From positions 113,479 through 177,478 of the forward strand of contig JAHJWB010000021.1 in assembly GCA_018828125.1 (NCBI GenBank): a stretch of 64,000 bases of DNA, in the 5' to 3' direction. A model generated the notes under the pieces. The model was not told the DNA's origin. It saw only the letters and a program-made list of their open reading frames with translations, and searched no databases. This DNA comes from Gammaproteobacteria bacterium. Its GTDB lineage: Bacteria > Pseudomonadota > Gammaproteobacteria > Burkholderiales > Burkholderiaceae_C. Both the position numbers and the translations under genes were made by a program. This document shows positions 16,749 to 25,108 of the stretch, in pieces. How positions within the stretch are numbered: the first letter of the stretch is position 1; every line of letters starts with the position of its first letter.

Positions 16749-17600
16749 ATGACTTCTGCCGCTTTGACTCCCTTGCCCTCCCGCTTCTGGGCCGACTTGT
16801 CCACCCGTGATTTTGCGGCGCTAAAGGCCAGCGGGCGGGCTGAAGAGGTAGTGGCCGTGCTGCCCGTGGCGGCTGTCGAGCAGCATGGCCCGCACCTGCC
16901 CCTGTCGGTGGATGCCACGCTGCTGCAGGGTGTGATCGATGCCGCGCTGCCGCAGCTGCCCGCCGACTTGCCCGTGCTGTTCTTGCCTCCACAAAACGTG
17001 GGCCTGAGCCCGGAGCACATCCGCTTCCCCGGCACGCTCACGCTGTCGCCCGCCACGGTGATCGCGCTGTGGACCGAGATTGGCGAGTGTGTGGCCCGAG
17101 CAGGCGTCAAGAAGCTGCTGCTGTTCAACGGCCACGGTGGCCAGGTCAGCGTGATGGACATCGTGGCGCGCGAGCTGCGCACGCACTGCGACCTGATCGT
17201 CTACAGCGCCAGCTGGTTCAGCCTGCCGCTGCCCGAGGCGGTGGCGGGCCAGTTCAGCGGCGAGGAGCACCGCTTTGGCATCCACGCGGGCGAGATCGAG
17301 ACATCGATGATGCTGCACCTGGCGCCCGCCACGGTGCGGATGCAGCACGCGCAGAACTTTCATTCCACCTCGCAGGACCGCGCTGAGCGCTACGCCATCC
17401 TGGGCAACGGCAAATCTGCCAAGCTGGGCTGGCAGATGCAGGACTACCACCCGGCAGGCGCCGTGGGTGACGCGGCTGCAGCCACAGCCTACAAGGGGCG
17501 GGCGGTGGTGGACGCTGCAGCGCAGCAACTGGTGGCGCTGCTGCAGGAGTTGCAGGTGCTGCCGCTGTCTACCCTGGCGAGCGGGCCCGACCTGGGTTGA
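16749..17600 (+). CDS. Creatininase-family amidohydrolase
   Basis: 283-residue protein of the creatininase/MftE fold. Metal ligands of the family are visible: E44 and H46 in VAAVEQHGPHLPL, D55 in SVDATL, the LFNGHGGQVSVMD motif near residue 127, and GIHAGEIETSMML. Family members hydrolyse creatinine or related cyclic or linear amides with two Zn/Mn ions. No creatine pathway genes are nearby, so the substrate is not assigned. Its 3' end converges on the histidine phosphatase gene across a family A repeat. Confidence 0.88.
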   Translation: MTSAALTPLPSRFWADLSTRDFAALKASGRAEEVVAVLPVAAVEQHGPHLPLSVDATLLQGVIDAALPQLPADLPVLFLPPQNVGLSPEHIRFPGTLTLSPATVIALWTEIGECVARAGVKKLLLFNGHGGQVSVMDIVARELRTHCDLIVYSASWFSLPLPEAVAGQFSGEEHRFGIHAGEIETSMMLHLAPATVRMQHAQNFHSTSQDRAERYAILGNGKSAKLGWQMQDYHPAGAVGDAAAATAYKGRAVVDAAAQQLVALLQELQVLPLSTLASGPDLG

Positions 17601-17607
17601 TTCGAAT

Positions 17608-17662
17608 TGCTATTTTATTGATAGCTGCTTGCGCATGATTCACTAGCGCAAGCGGTCTGAAA
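17608..17662. repeat. Family A hairpin repeat, copy 3
   Basis: Starts TGCTATTTTATTGATAGCTG and has the inverted pair GCTTGCGC...GCGCAAGC. It lies between the convergent creatininase and histidine phosphatase genes, where a bidirectional terminator would be expected. Confidence 0.65.
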
Positions 17663-17679
17663 GACCCAAATATCGGTGC

Positions 17680-18351
17680 TCAGGCGTGTGTGACCCACTG
17701 CGCATGCTCCAGCTCGTTCAGGTGCGGCAGCGTGTTGAACGTCTGCAACATCAGCCGCTTGGGCGAGATGGAGAACTCCGTCACCGCGCTGTTGCGGATG
17801 CGCATGTTCAGCGCAATCGTCACCTCGGGCGCCGTGCCCAGCACCTCGCCCACGGCCGTGGAGATGGGGCCGCCGCTGCTCACCAGCAACACGTTCTGGC
17901 CTGCGTGGTGATGGCGCACATGGTCCAGTGCGCTGCGCACGCCAGCTGAAAACTCGTTCCAGCTGGGCATGCCCTGGGGGCTGATGACACCTGCCATCCA
18001 CTGCGCCAGCGCGTCGCACAGGATGCGGAAGTGCGCGCGGTAGCGCTCTGGCGTGTCGGCGGGGCCCAGGGGCTGAGGGTGGATGGCAGCGATGAGTGCG
18101 TGGCTGTCGTATTCGTTGAGGCCGGGCAACCGCAGCACCTCGGGCGTGGTCTGCAGGCCCTCTGCAATGCCGTCCAGCGTTTGCGTGTGGCGGCGCAGTG
18201 TGCCTGCGATGACGGCGTCGAAGGCCATGCCCCGCGCCCGCCAGTATTCGCCCAGGCGTACTGCCTGCTCGCGGCCCCGCGGGCTGAGCACGTCATAGTC
18301 ATCTGCGCCAAACGAGGCCTGGCCGTGGCGCACGAGGTAGAGGGTTCCCAT
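17680..18351 (-). CDS. Histidine phosphatase superfamily protein
   Basis: 223-residue protein with the N-terminal phosphohistidine motif LVRHGQASFG (H9) and RGREQAVRLGEYWRARG typical of the phosphoglycerate-mutase-like branch. The second conserved His lies in LVSSGGPI, where the usual SHG reads SSG, so the distal acid/base residue looks altered. The substrate is unknown. Leftward gene, separated from the next by about 96 bases. Confidence 0.82.
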   Translation of the reverse strand: MGTLYLVRHGQASFGADDYDVLSPRGREQAVRLGEYWRARGMAFDAVIAGTLRRHTQTLDGIAEGLQTTPEVLRLPGLNEYDSHALIAAIHPQPLGPADTPERYRAHFRILCDALAQWMAGVISPQGMPSWNEFSAGVRSALDHVRHHHAGQNVLLVSSGGPISTAVGEVLGTAPEVTIALNMRIRNSAVTEFSISPKRLMLQTFNTLPHLNELEHAQWVTHA

Positions 18352-18447
18352 GCGGCGGATTGTGAGCAGAATCCGCCGCCCGCGCTTGTCGCAAAAGCGA
18401 CCGATGCTATCAAATATGTAGCTTTTTAGGTGGAGGCTGCAAGGGCT

Positions 18448-19431
18448 TCAACCCGCCAGGACCCCGCCGAACATCGGCGCATCCACGTTGCCCCCCGTCA
18501 ACGCGAGTCCCACGTGGAGTCCTTGCAACTGATTACGTTCCTGCAGCGCCGCTGCCAATGCCGCCGCACCTGCGCCTTCGGCCACGTTGTGCGTGTCAGT
18601 GAACAGGGCCCGCATGGCGGCGGCCACTTCGGCGTCACTCACCTTCACGATGTGGTCGATGTGCGCTGCCATCACGGCCAGCGCCTCGGGGTCGGCCACG
18701 CGGCAAGCCATGCCGTCGGCGAGCTGGGTGGTCACCGGTGCTTCCACCACATGGCCAGCGGCCAGCGAATCGGCATAGGTGGTGGCGTGGCTGCTGACCA
18801 CGCCCACCACGCGCACGGGGTGTTGCAGCGCCAGCTTGGCGGCGATTGCCGAGCACGCGCCCGAGCCCTGGCCGATGGGCACATACACCACGTCGAGCTG
18901 CGGCACGGCGCGCAAAAACTCCCACCAATAAGTGCTCACGCCGCGCAGCAGGTCGGGGTGGAAGCTGGGCACCATGTGCGCGCCGCGTTCCTTGGCCAGG
19001 TGCATGGCGTGTTCGCGCGCCTCCTGAAAGTCGTCGCCGTGCTCGATGAGCGTGACGCCCAGCGCGCGCATGGCGGCGTTTTTCTCGACCGAGTTGCCGC
19101 GTGGCACGACGATGGTGCAGGCCACGCCGTGGCGGCGCGCGGCCCAGCCCATGCTCTGGCCATGGTTGCCGCGTGTGGCGCTGATGACTTCCGTGGGCAG
19201 GGCGCCACGCTGCGCGAGCTGATCGAAGTAGGTCAGGCCACCCCTGATCTTGAACGCGCCCACGGGCGTGTGGTTCTCGTGCTTGAGCCAGCAGTCCGTG
19301 CCCAGGCGCTCACTGAGCAGCCCCCAGCGGTACTGTGGCGTGGCCGCAAAGTCGCGGTACACGACCTCGGCGGCGGACTCGATGTCTGCCAGGTTGGGCA
19401 GGAGGGATGCAATGCTGAGGCGGGCGTTCAT
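18448..19431 (-). CDS. Threonine dehydratase-like PLP enzyme
   Basis: 327-residue fold-type II PLP enzyme. The Schiff-base lysine is K61 in HTPVGAFKIRGG. SATRGNHGQSMGWAAR binds the substrate carboxylate, GQGSGACSA binds the PLP phosphate, and ALTGGNVD closes the site. It lacks a C-terminal ACT domain, so it resembles catabolic threonine/serine dehydratases or serine racemase-like enzymes rather than biosynthetic IlvA. Its start overlaps the stop of the LysE gene by four bases (ATGA), implying translational coupling with an amino-acid exporter. Confidence 0.85.
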   Translation of the reverse strand: MNARLSIASLLPNLADIESAAEVVYRDFAATPQYRWGLLSERLGTDCWLKHENHTPVGAFKIRGGLTYFDQLAQRGALPTEVISATRGNHGQSMGWAARRHGVACTIVVPRGNSVEKNAAMRALGVTLIEHGDDFQEAREHAMHLAKERGAHMVPSFHPDLLRGVSTYWWEFLRAVPQLDVVYVPIGQGSGACSAIAAKLALQHPVRVVGVVSSHATTYADSLAAGHVVEAPVTTQLADGMACRVADPEALAVMAAHIDHIVKVSDAEVAAAMRALFTDTHNVAEGAGAAALAAALQERNQLQGLHVGLALTGGNVDAPMFGGVLAG

Positions 19432-20069
19432 GCGGCGGCTTTCTTTTCAGTGAGGAGTTTGAGGGCGAGCAGGCCGAGCACGGTGCCCATGAAGTAGCGC
19501 TGCGCGCGCATCCAGGCGGCGTTGCGGTTGAGGAACACCGCCACGCGGGCGGCGCACAGGATGAGCAGTGCATTGACGATGGCGCTGGTGGCGATCTGCA
19601 CGCCGCCCAGCGTCAGGCTTTGCAGCAGCAACTGGCCGCGCTCGGGGTGCAAAAACTGCGGAAAGAATGACAGATAGAACATGGCCACCTTGGGGTTTAA
19701 GAGGTTGGTCATGAAGCCCATCAGAAACAACGTGCGCGGCCGGTCATGGGGCAGATCGCGTGCTTCAAACGGCGCGTTGCCACCCGGCTTGACGGCCTGC
19801 CACGCCATCCACAGCAGATACGCGGCGCCCGCGTAGCGGATCGCGTCAAACGCCAGGGGCACGGCGGCCAGCAGCGCCGTCAGGCCCAGTGCTGCCGCCA
19901 GCAGGTGCACCAAGAAACCCATGAGGACTCCCGCCAGCGAGACCAATCCTGCACGGGGTCCCTGGGTGAGGCTGCGCGAGACGCAATACACCATGTTGGG
20001 GCCGGGCGTGAGCACGAGCACGAGGGCGGCGAGCCCGAACAGCAGCAGTTCTTGTACCGAGAAAAGCAT
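19428..20069 (-). CDS. LysE-family amino-acid exporter
   Basis: 213-residue polytopic inner-membrane protein of the LysE/RhtB type. It opens with ALVLVLTPGPNMVYCVSRSL, matching the family signature TPGPN, and has about six hydrophobic helices, with GFMTNLLNPKVAMFYLSFFP in the middle. Members export amino acids or derivatives. The four-base overlap with the following dehydratase-like gene and the six-base gap after the VOC gene point to one operon. Substrate not assignable. Confidence 0.88.
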   Translation of the reverse strand: MLFSVQELLLFGLAALVLVLTPGPNMVYCVSRSLTQGPRAGLVSLAGVLMGFLVHLLAAALGLTALLAAVPLAFDAIRYAGAAYLLWMAWQAVKPGGNAPFEARDLPHDRPRTLFLMGFMTNLLNPKVAMFYLSFFPQFLHPERGQLLLQSLTLGGVQIATSAIVNALLILCAARVAVFLNRNAAWMRAQRYFMGTVLGLLALKLLTEKKAAA

Positions 20070-20075
20070 GGCGGT

Positions 20076-20789
20076 TTACTCCTGGGGGGTGAACGACGAG
20101 AGGGTGACAGGGCCCCGTGGCGTGCTGAGCTGTGCCAGAAGCCGGGGCGTGTTGCTGGATGGGGTGCCGGGTGTGATGGCGACGGATGCCGCCACACCGA
20201 TGGCCTCGCACGCCGCCTGCAGCGTGGCGGCCTGCGGGTGCTGCAGCGATAGCTTTTGCAGTTGCACACCGCTGGCGGGCAGGCTGTCGCAGGGGTGCAC
20301 TGCGCCCCACTGGATGAGCGTGGGCACGCAGCCGTCCATCAGGCGCAGGCCGTCTTCGCGCACGGTGATCTGCCATTGCAGCAAGCCGTTTGGGGTGGGG
20401 CGGCTGGCGGTGATGATGGCGCCGCGCTCGATATCGAGTGCGGCCAGTGCGGTGCACCGCTCGGCCACATCGGGCACGGAGGCCACCCAGTGGATGAGCT
20501 GCGGCCCGTGTTGCGCCACCTGTTGCTGCAGGCTGGCATCATCCATGTCAAACCAGCGTCTCGCGCTTGCTGGTATTGCGGGAGTAGCTATTGAGTTAAT
20601 AGCAATGATCTCCAGGTACGCGCGAGGGTGGGCGGGGCTGGAGACATTGAAAATGCGGTTGTGCGTGCCCATCAGCGGGTGTTCGCCACCCGCCGTGGTG
20701 ATGATGCCCAGCGTGCGTTCGCACCAGGCCATGCCGGTCGGCAGGTCGGATGCGAGCACCACCAAATGGTCGATGCAGGGCGCCTTCAC
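20076..20789 (-). CDS. VOC/glyoxalase-like protein carrying an in-frame repeat
   Basis: 237-residue protein with a glyoxalase-like N-terminus (IDHLVVLASDLPTGMAWCER) and GTHNRIFNVSSP...AYLEIIAI, as in proteins of the Glyoxalase_3-like group. The enzymatic role is unknown. Residues 61-78 (from IIAINSIATP to ASARR) are encoded by a family A repeat, in a loop where relatives carry a proline-rich linker before RWF. The reading frame stays open through it. The start overlaps the stop of the first PhzF gene by four bases. Confidence 0.8.
   Translation of the reverse strand: MKAPCIDHLVVLASDLPTGMAWCERTLGIITTAGGEHPLMGTHNRIFNVSSPAHPRAYLEIIAINSIATPAIPASARRWFDMDDASLQQQVAQHGPQLIHWVASVPDVAERCTALAALDIERGAIITASRPTPNGLLQWQITVREDGLRLMDGCVPTLIQWGAVHPCDSLPASGVQLQKLSLQHPQAATLQAACEAIGVAASVAITPGTPSSNTPRLLAQLSTPRGPVTLSSFTPQE
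20558..20607. repeat. Family A repeat, copy 5, inside the VOC gene
   Basis: CGTCTCGCGCTTGCTGGTAT, then GCGGGAGTAGCTATTGAGTT, aligns with the plus-strand form of copy 1 (CCTCTAGCGCTTAT...AGTAGCTATTAATT). It is embedded in frame in the VOC-protein gene. The AGCGCTT arm is mutated on one side, so the hairpin is weakened. Confidence 0.6.
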
Positions 20790-21661
20790 AGCAGCACCTC
20801 GCCCGACACGCAGGTGACCGAACTACCGCCCACCCAGATCGTGTCGCCATCCTGTTGCACAAACACCCGCCCCGCGCGGCCCAGGCAAGTGCCCTGGCTG
20901 GCGACGTATTGCGTGGGCGCCAGGCCTGCGCCGATGAGCCATTGGGCCAGTGCGGCGTTCAGGCTGCCGGTGACGGGGTCTTCGGCCAGGCCGTTGTTGC
21001 CGGGGAAGAAGGCGCGCACTTCAAAGGCGATGCCCTCGGCGTCGGTGCTGCCGACGACGCCGACCTTTCCGCGCGGTCCGACCACGCCCACATCGAGCTG
21101 GCCCAGGATGCTCGCGTCCGGCTTGAGCTCCAGCACCTGCTCGGCATTGCGCAGCATCACGCCGCGCCAGTTGGGGCCGTTGTCGCACCAGGCGTGGTGC
21201 AGGATATCGTTGCGCGCCACGCCCAGGCCGCGAGCAATGAGGGCAACATCGTCTTCTGCCAGCGGGCCGCTTTTGATGAGCGGTGGCGCGGCAAACGCGA
21301 GCCGGTCGCCATCGCGCCGCAGCGTGACCAGGCCCACGCCACATTCCTGCACCACCGTGCCGGCCACTTGGGGTTGGCCCCCGGCCTGCAGCCAGGCGTG
21401 GCAGCTGCCCAGCGTGGGGTGGCCAGCAAAGGGCAGCTCACGCCCGGGGCAGAAAATGCGCACGCGGTAGTCGGCGCCTGCGGCGCGGCCTTCGGGGGTG
21501 GGCGGCAGCAGGAAGGTGGCTTCGGACAGGTTGGTCCAGTTCGTGAAGGCCTGCATGGCTTCGGTGGACAGGCCTGTGCCGTCCAGCACCACGGCCAGTG
21601 GGTTGCCACGGTAGGCCTCGGCGGTGAACACATCGACTTGTTTGAAGGGGCGCTGTTGCAT
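20786..21661 (-). CDS. PhzF-family isomerase-like protein, paralogue 1
   Basis: 291-residue PhzF-fold protein. N-terminus QRPFKQVDVFTAEAYRGNPL and the catalytic Glu E47 in NLSEATF match PhzF, which shifts protons in a diene substrate. FCPGRELPFAGHPTLGSCHA and DPVTGSLNAALAQWLI are also family hallmarks. No other phenazine genes are present, so this is one of the many PhzF-like enzymes of unknown substrate. It overlaps the VOC gene by four bases and lies about 170 bases from a second PhzF gene. Confidence 0.9.
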   Translation of the reverse strand: MQQRPFKQVDVFTAEAYRGNPLAVVLDGTGLSTEAMQAFTNWTNLSEATFLLPPTPEGRAAGADYRVRIFCPGRELPFAGHPTLGSCHAWLQAGGQPQVAGTVVQECGVGLVTLRRDGDRLAFAAPPLIKSGPLAEDDVALIARGLGVARNDILHHAWCDNGPNWRGVMLRNAEQVLELKPDASILGQLDVGVVGPRGKVGVVGSTDAEGIAFEVRAFFPGNNGLAEDPVTGSLNAALAQWLIGAGLAPTQYVASQGTCLGRAGRVFVQQDGDTIWVGGSSVTCVSGEVLL

Positions 21662-21832
21662 GGGAGTCCTTGGTAGAAAAAAGGTGATGCAGAGTCGTGA
21701 CGTGATGGTGGAGACACGCCGGGGGCTTACCGGGAGTTTTTCACGGTGCTATGGGTATTGATTTGGTCGGCCCCATCCAGAGCCGCACGGGCGGAATTCA
21801 GCCGCTGGGGCGCGGTACGGAGGCAATTCGGT

Positions 21833-22696
21833 TCATAGCAGCACCGTGCCTTCGATGCAGGTCACGGCCCGTCCCCCGACCCAGATCTGGTGGTCATCGT
21901 CCTGGCGGATGTGCACGCGGCCCGCGCGGCCCAGGCATTCACCCTGGGCCACCAGGTAGCTGCGCGGAGCCAGGCCATCGGCGATCAGCCACTCGGCCAG
22001 GCTGGCGTTGAGGGTGCCCGTCACCGGGTCTTCGGGGTTACCCATGGGGGCGGCGAAGGCGCGCACCACCACCCCGGGCTGGGCCATGTTGCTGGCGGTG
22101 GGGCTGACATGGATCACCCCCACGTCCTGGCCCAAATCTTTGAGTCGCGCGTGGTCGGGGTGCAGGCCCAGCACCGTGTCGGCGCTGTCGAGCAGCAGGC
22201 CCAGCCACACGGGGCCGTTGTCCAGCAACTGCGCACCCAGGATCTGCTGCGGGCGCAGGCCCAGGGCGCTGGCGATGAGTGGCACCAGCGCGGGGCTGGG
22301 CGCGCTGCGCTTGAGGGGCGGTGCGGCAAAAGCCAGGGTGCCGTCCGCCTGGGCGATGCGCACCAGACCCAGCGCGCATTCCTGGATCACCATGCCGTTC
22401 TGGCGGGGCGTGTTGCCCACTTGCAGCCATGCGTGGCACGTGCCCAGCGTAGGGTGGCCGGCAAAGGGCAGTTCGCCATTGGGGCTGAAGATGCGCAGGC
22501 GGTAGTCAGCGCCTGCAGCGCGCCCGGCTTCGGTGGCGGGCACGAGGAACGTGGTCTCCGACAGGTTGGTCCACGCCGCAAAGCGGCGCATGTCGCTGTC
22601 GCTCAAGCCTTCTGCGTCCAGCACCACGGCCACGGGGTTGCCGTAGCCCGGGCGGTCGCTGAACACATCGATTTGCTTGAAGGGACGCTGGTGCAT
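21833..22696 (-). CDS. PhzF-family isomerase-like protein, paralogue 2
   Basis: 287-residue paralogue of the preceding gene with the same landmarks: QRPFKQIDVFSDRPGYGNPV, E47 in NLSETTF, PNGELPFAGHPTLGTCHAWL and DPVTGTLNASLAEWLI. The two share start, length and domain order, so they look like an old tandem duplication whose middles have diverged. The GST gene stops 14 bases past this gene's start on the same strand, so GST and both PhzF genes may be one transcript. Confidence 0.9.
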   Translation of the reverse strand: MHQRPFKQIDVFSDRPGYGNPVAVVLDAEGLSDSDMRRFAAWTNLSETTFLVPATEAGRAAGADYRLRIFSPNGELPFAGHPTLGTCHAWLQVGNTPRQNGMVIQECALGLVRIAQADGTLAFAAPPLKRSAPSPALVPLIASALGLRPQQILGAQLLDNGPVWLGLLLDSADTVLGLHPDHARLKDLGQDVGVIHVSPTASNMAQPGVVVRAFAAPMGNPEDPVTGTLNASLAEWLIADGLAPRSYLVAQGECLGRAGRVHIRQDDDHQIWVGGRAVTCIEGTVLL

Positions 22697-22709
22697 GGCG
22701 GACTCCGGG

Positions 22710-23336
22710 TCAGGCGAGTGGCTGGTCTAGCACGCCCCGCGCGCCGGGGCGGGTGCTGACCGTGTTGTACCACCGCTCCAGGTGCGGGTGCGCCACACGT
22801 TCTTGCGGCAGGCCCCACCAGCGGTGGATCTCGCAGGCCACAGGGATGTCCGCCATGGTGAAACGTTCACCCGCCATGAACGGCTGGCGCGCCAGATGCG
22901 CATCCAGCAGGTCCATCAGAGGCTCGGTGGCGGCCACTGATGCCGATATCAGTCGGTCGTCCCGCTGGGCGGCCGGGGTGCGTATCCACTGCACAAAGGC
23001 ATCGCGCCCGGCCGGGTTGAGGGTGGTCTGCTGCCAGTCCATCCACTGCTCGGCCACAAAACGCTCGCGCAGCGCTTCCGGGTACAGCTCGCCCGGCGAA
23101 TACCGCGCGCACAGGTACCGCACGATGGGGTTCGATTCCCACAACACAGTGCTGGTCTCGTCGTCTTCCATCAGCGGCACCAGGCCGTTGGGATTGCGCT
23201 GCAGATAGTCGGCTTCACGCACAAGCCCGAACTGCCCGCCCGCATCGGTGCGCTGCACCGTGATGCCAAGCTCCTGCGTGGTCCACACCACCTTGCGCAC
23301 ATTGATGGACGACAGGCGCCCCCACAGTCTCAGCAT
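22710..23336 (-). CDS. Glutathione S-transferase family protein
   Basis: 208-residue GST. The N-terminal thioredoxin-like domain has LWGRLSSINVRKVVWTTQEL with a Ser-rich glutathione-activation region, NPNGLVPLMEDDE with the cis-Pro, and WESNPIVRYLCARY. The C-terminal helical domain has FMAGERFTMADIPVACEIHR, the N-capping-box region. Cytosolic detoxification or isomerisation with glutathione is expected. First gene of the leftward GST-phzF-phzF-VOC-lysE-dehydratase run. Confidence 0.9.
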   Translation of the reverse strand: MLRLWGRLSSINVRKVVWTTQELGITVQRTDAGGQFGLVREADYLQRNPNGLVPLMEDDETSTVLWESNPIVRYLCARYSPGELYPEALRERFVAEQWMDWQQTTLNPAGRDAFVQWIRTPAAQRDDRLISASVAATEPLMDLLDAHLARQPFMAGERFTMADIPVACEIHRWWGLPQERVAHPHLERWYNTVSTRPGARGVLDQPLA

Positions 23337-23400
23337 GTTGAATCCACTCTCACAATGGTTATTCGATCGGTGACGCTTGCGGCGGGCGGGTGCTCACGCC

Positions 23401-23493
23401 AGTTCACCCGTGGAACTGGCTTCGCCAGGCCACCGGGTGCGTCCCCCTCCCGCGCAGCGAGAGAGGGGTGAAGGCACGCAGCGCCTCAGGAGG
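23401..23493 (+). repeat. Family B intergenic repeat, copy 4
   Basis: ACCCGTGGAACTGGCTTCGC through GGCACGCAGCGCCTCAGGAG. The TCA of its conserved CTCAGG end is itself the stop codon (antisense TGA at 23486-23488) of the aminotransferase gene, so the repeat supplies the last bases of that gene. Confidence 0.75.
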
Positions 23494-24691
23494 TGCCATC
23501 TCTGATCGCCTCTGCCAGTGCAGCAATGCCCGTGGCGATCTGCTCTGCCGTGGAGGTAACAAACGACAGGCGCAGCGTGCGCGGGTCGGCGTTGTCGGCA
23601 TAGAACGCCGCGCCGGGCACAAAGGCCACGTTGCGTTCCACGGCCTTGGGCAGCAGCTCGACAGCGCTCATGCCTTCGGGCAGGCGCACCCACAGGAACA
23701 TGCCGCCATCGGGCCGGTTCCATTGCACAGAGAGGCCCTGCATTTCCTTGTCGAGCGCGGTCAGCATGGCCTCGCACTGCGACTTGTACAGCGCGCGGAT
23801 GGTGGGCACATGGCGATCCAGGAAGTTGCCCTTCATGACCTCGGCCACCAGGCGCTGGTTGTAGCCGGGCGTGTGCAGGTCGGCCGCCTGCTTGGCTTGC
23901 AGCAGCTTGGGGTACACCGCCTTGGGGGCCACCACAAACCCCAGGCGCAGGCCGGGGGCCAGCACCTTGGAGAACGAACCCATGTAGATGCAGCCGTCGG
24001 GGTTGCGGGCGGTCAACGGGGCAGGGGGCGGGTTGTCAAACCACAGGTCGCCGTAGGGGTTGTCTTCGACCAGCGGCAGGTTCAGCTCGGCGGCGGCCTG
24101 CACCAGGGCAGCGCGGCGGCTTTCGCTCATGGTGCGGCCCGTGGGGTTCTGAAAGTTGGGCAGCACGTACAGAAAGCGCGCCTTGTCGGCACCCGTGCCC
24201 ACCTTGGCCTTGAGGTCGTCGATCAGAACGCCTTCCTCATCGCTGGCCACGGACACCACCGCAGGCTCCATGGGCGTGAAGGCCTGCAGCGCGCCCAGGT
24301 AGGTGGGGGTTTCGACCAGCACGCGGCTGTTTTCGTCGATCAACACTTTGGCGATCAGATCCAGCGCCTGCTGCGATCCGGTGGTGATGAGCACCTGGTC
24401 CGCGTCCACCTCCCAGGGCAGGAAGTCGGCAATCGCCTGGCGCAGCGGGGCATAGCCTTCGCTGGCGGCGTACTGCAGGGCAGCGGGGCCGTCGTTGGCC
24501 AGAACGGCGGCCGAGGCTTCGGCAAAAGCCGACACCGGGAAGGTCTTGGGCGAGGGCAGGCCGCCCGCCAGGCTGATGATGCCGGGCTTCTCGGTGACCT
24601 TCAGGATTTCGCGGATGACGGAAGGGTTCATGCGCTCGGCGCGGCGCGCCAGGGTCCAGGTGCTGGTGGGTGGAAGGTCGTTCAGTTTCAC
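23486..24691 (-). CDS. PLP-dependent aminotransferase (2-aminoadipate/MocR-like fold I)
   Basis: 401-residue fold-type I aminotransferase. Seen: PGIISLAGGLPSPKTFPVSA, ALQYAASEGYAPLRQAIADF, NFQNPTGRTMSESRR, the PLP Lys in GSFSKVLAPGLRLGF and LRLSFVTSTAEQIATGI. This is the LysN/2-aminoadipate aminotransferase subgroup, which has broad specificity; no DNA-binding domain is present. Alone on its transcript, ending in a family B repeat. Confidence 0.88.
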   Translation of the reverse strand: MKLNDLPPTSTWTLARRAERMNPSVIREILKVTEKPGIISLAGGLPSPKTFPVSAFAEASAAVLANDGPAALQYAASEGYAPLRQAIADFLPWEVDADQVLITTGSQQALDLIAKVLIDENSRVLVETPTYLGALQAFTPMEPAVVSVASDEEGVLIDDLKAKVGTGADKARFLYVLPNFQNPTGRTMSESRRAALVQAAAELNLPLVEDNPYGDLWFDNPPPAPLTARNPDGCIYMGSFSKVLAPGLRLGFVVAPKAVYPKLLQAKQAADLHTPGYNQRLVAEVMKGNFLDRHVPTIRALYKSQCEAMLTALDKEMQGLSVQWNRPDGGMFLWVRLPEGMSAVELLPKAVERNVAFVPGAAFYADNADPRTLRLSFVTSTAEQIATGIAALAEAIRDGTS

Positions 24692-24778
24692 TCTCGTCTC
24701 CTGCGGTCGGCCGCCTAGGCCGCTACGGTTGCAAAGTCGTCGTCAAAAAATGGGGGTGTCGCAAAAGGGTTTTGCAAT

Positions 24779-25108
24779 TCAATCCACGATGAACAGGGTG
24801 GCGCCCTGTGGCGATGTGGACCGATGGGGTTCTGCATTGTCCGCCACCTGATAGCTCATGCCAGGGGTCAGGGTGTACTGTCGGCCGTCCGCCAGCTCGG
24901 TGTGAAGCTCACCGCTCAGGCACAGCAGTACATGGCCCTTGGTGCACCAGTGGTCTGACACATAGCCGGGCGTGTACTCCACCATGCGCACGCGCACATC
25001 GCCAAAATGCTGCGTGCGCCAGAATGCCTGGCCTGCTTCTGCGGTTTTTTCTTCACGTGGGATAGTGGCCCAGTCGGTGGTGGCAAACGGAATGTGCTGC
25101 ATTTTCAT
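24779..25108 (-). CDS. DHCW-motif cupin protein
   Basis: 109 residues with a single cupin barrel. It has VSDHWCTKGHVLLCLSGELH, the metal-binding DHWC...GH motif that gives the group its name, and LTPGMSYQVADNAEPHRSTS. It probably binds a divalent metal; the reaction is unknown. The start at 25108 is chosen because the family sequence begins at MKMQHIPF; it overlaps the exporter stop by four bases (ATGA), so the two are translationally coupled. Confidence 0.85.
   Translation of the reverse strand: MKMQHIPFATTDWATIPREEKTAEAGQAFWRTQHFGDVRVRMVEYTPGYVSDHWCTKGHVLLCLSGELHTELADGRQYTLTPGMSYQVADNAEPHRSTSPQGATLFIVD

Noticed and set aside
18408..18432. Possible degenerate family A repeat (TGCTATCAAATATGTAGCTT) between the histidine phosphatase and dehydratase genes
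   Set aside because: Only the flanking TAGCT part resembles the family; the AGCGCTT/AAGCGCT core is absent, so the match may be chance.
20786..22696. Phenazine biosynthesis locus
   Set aside because: Only PhzF-like genes occur; no phzA/B/C/D/E/G homologue is present, and PhzF-like proteins are common outside phenazine pathways.
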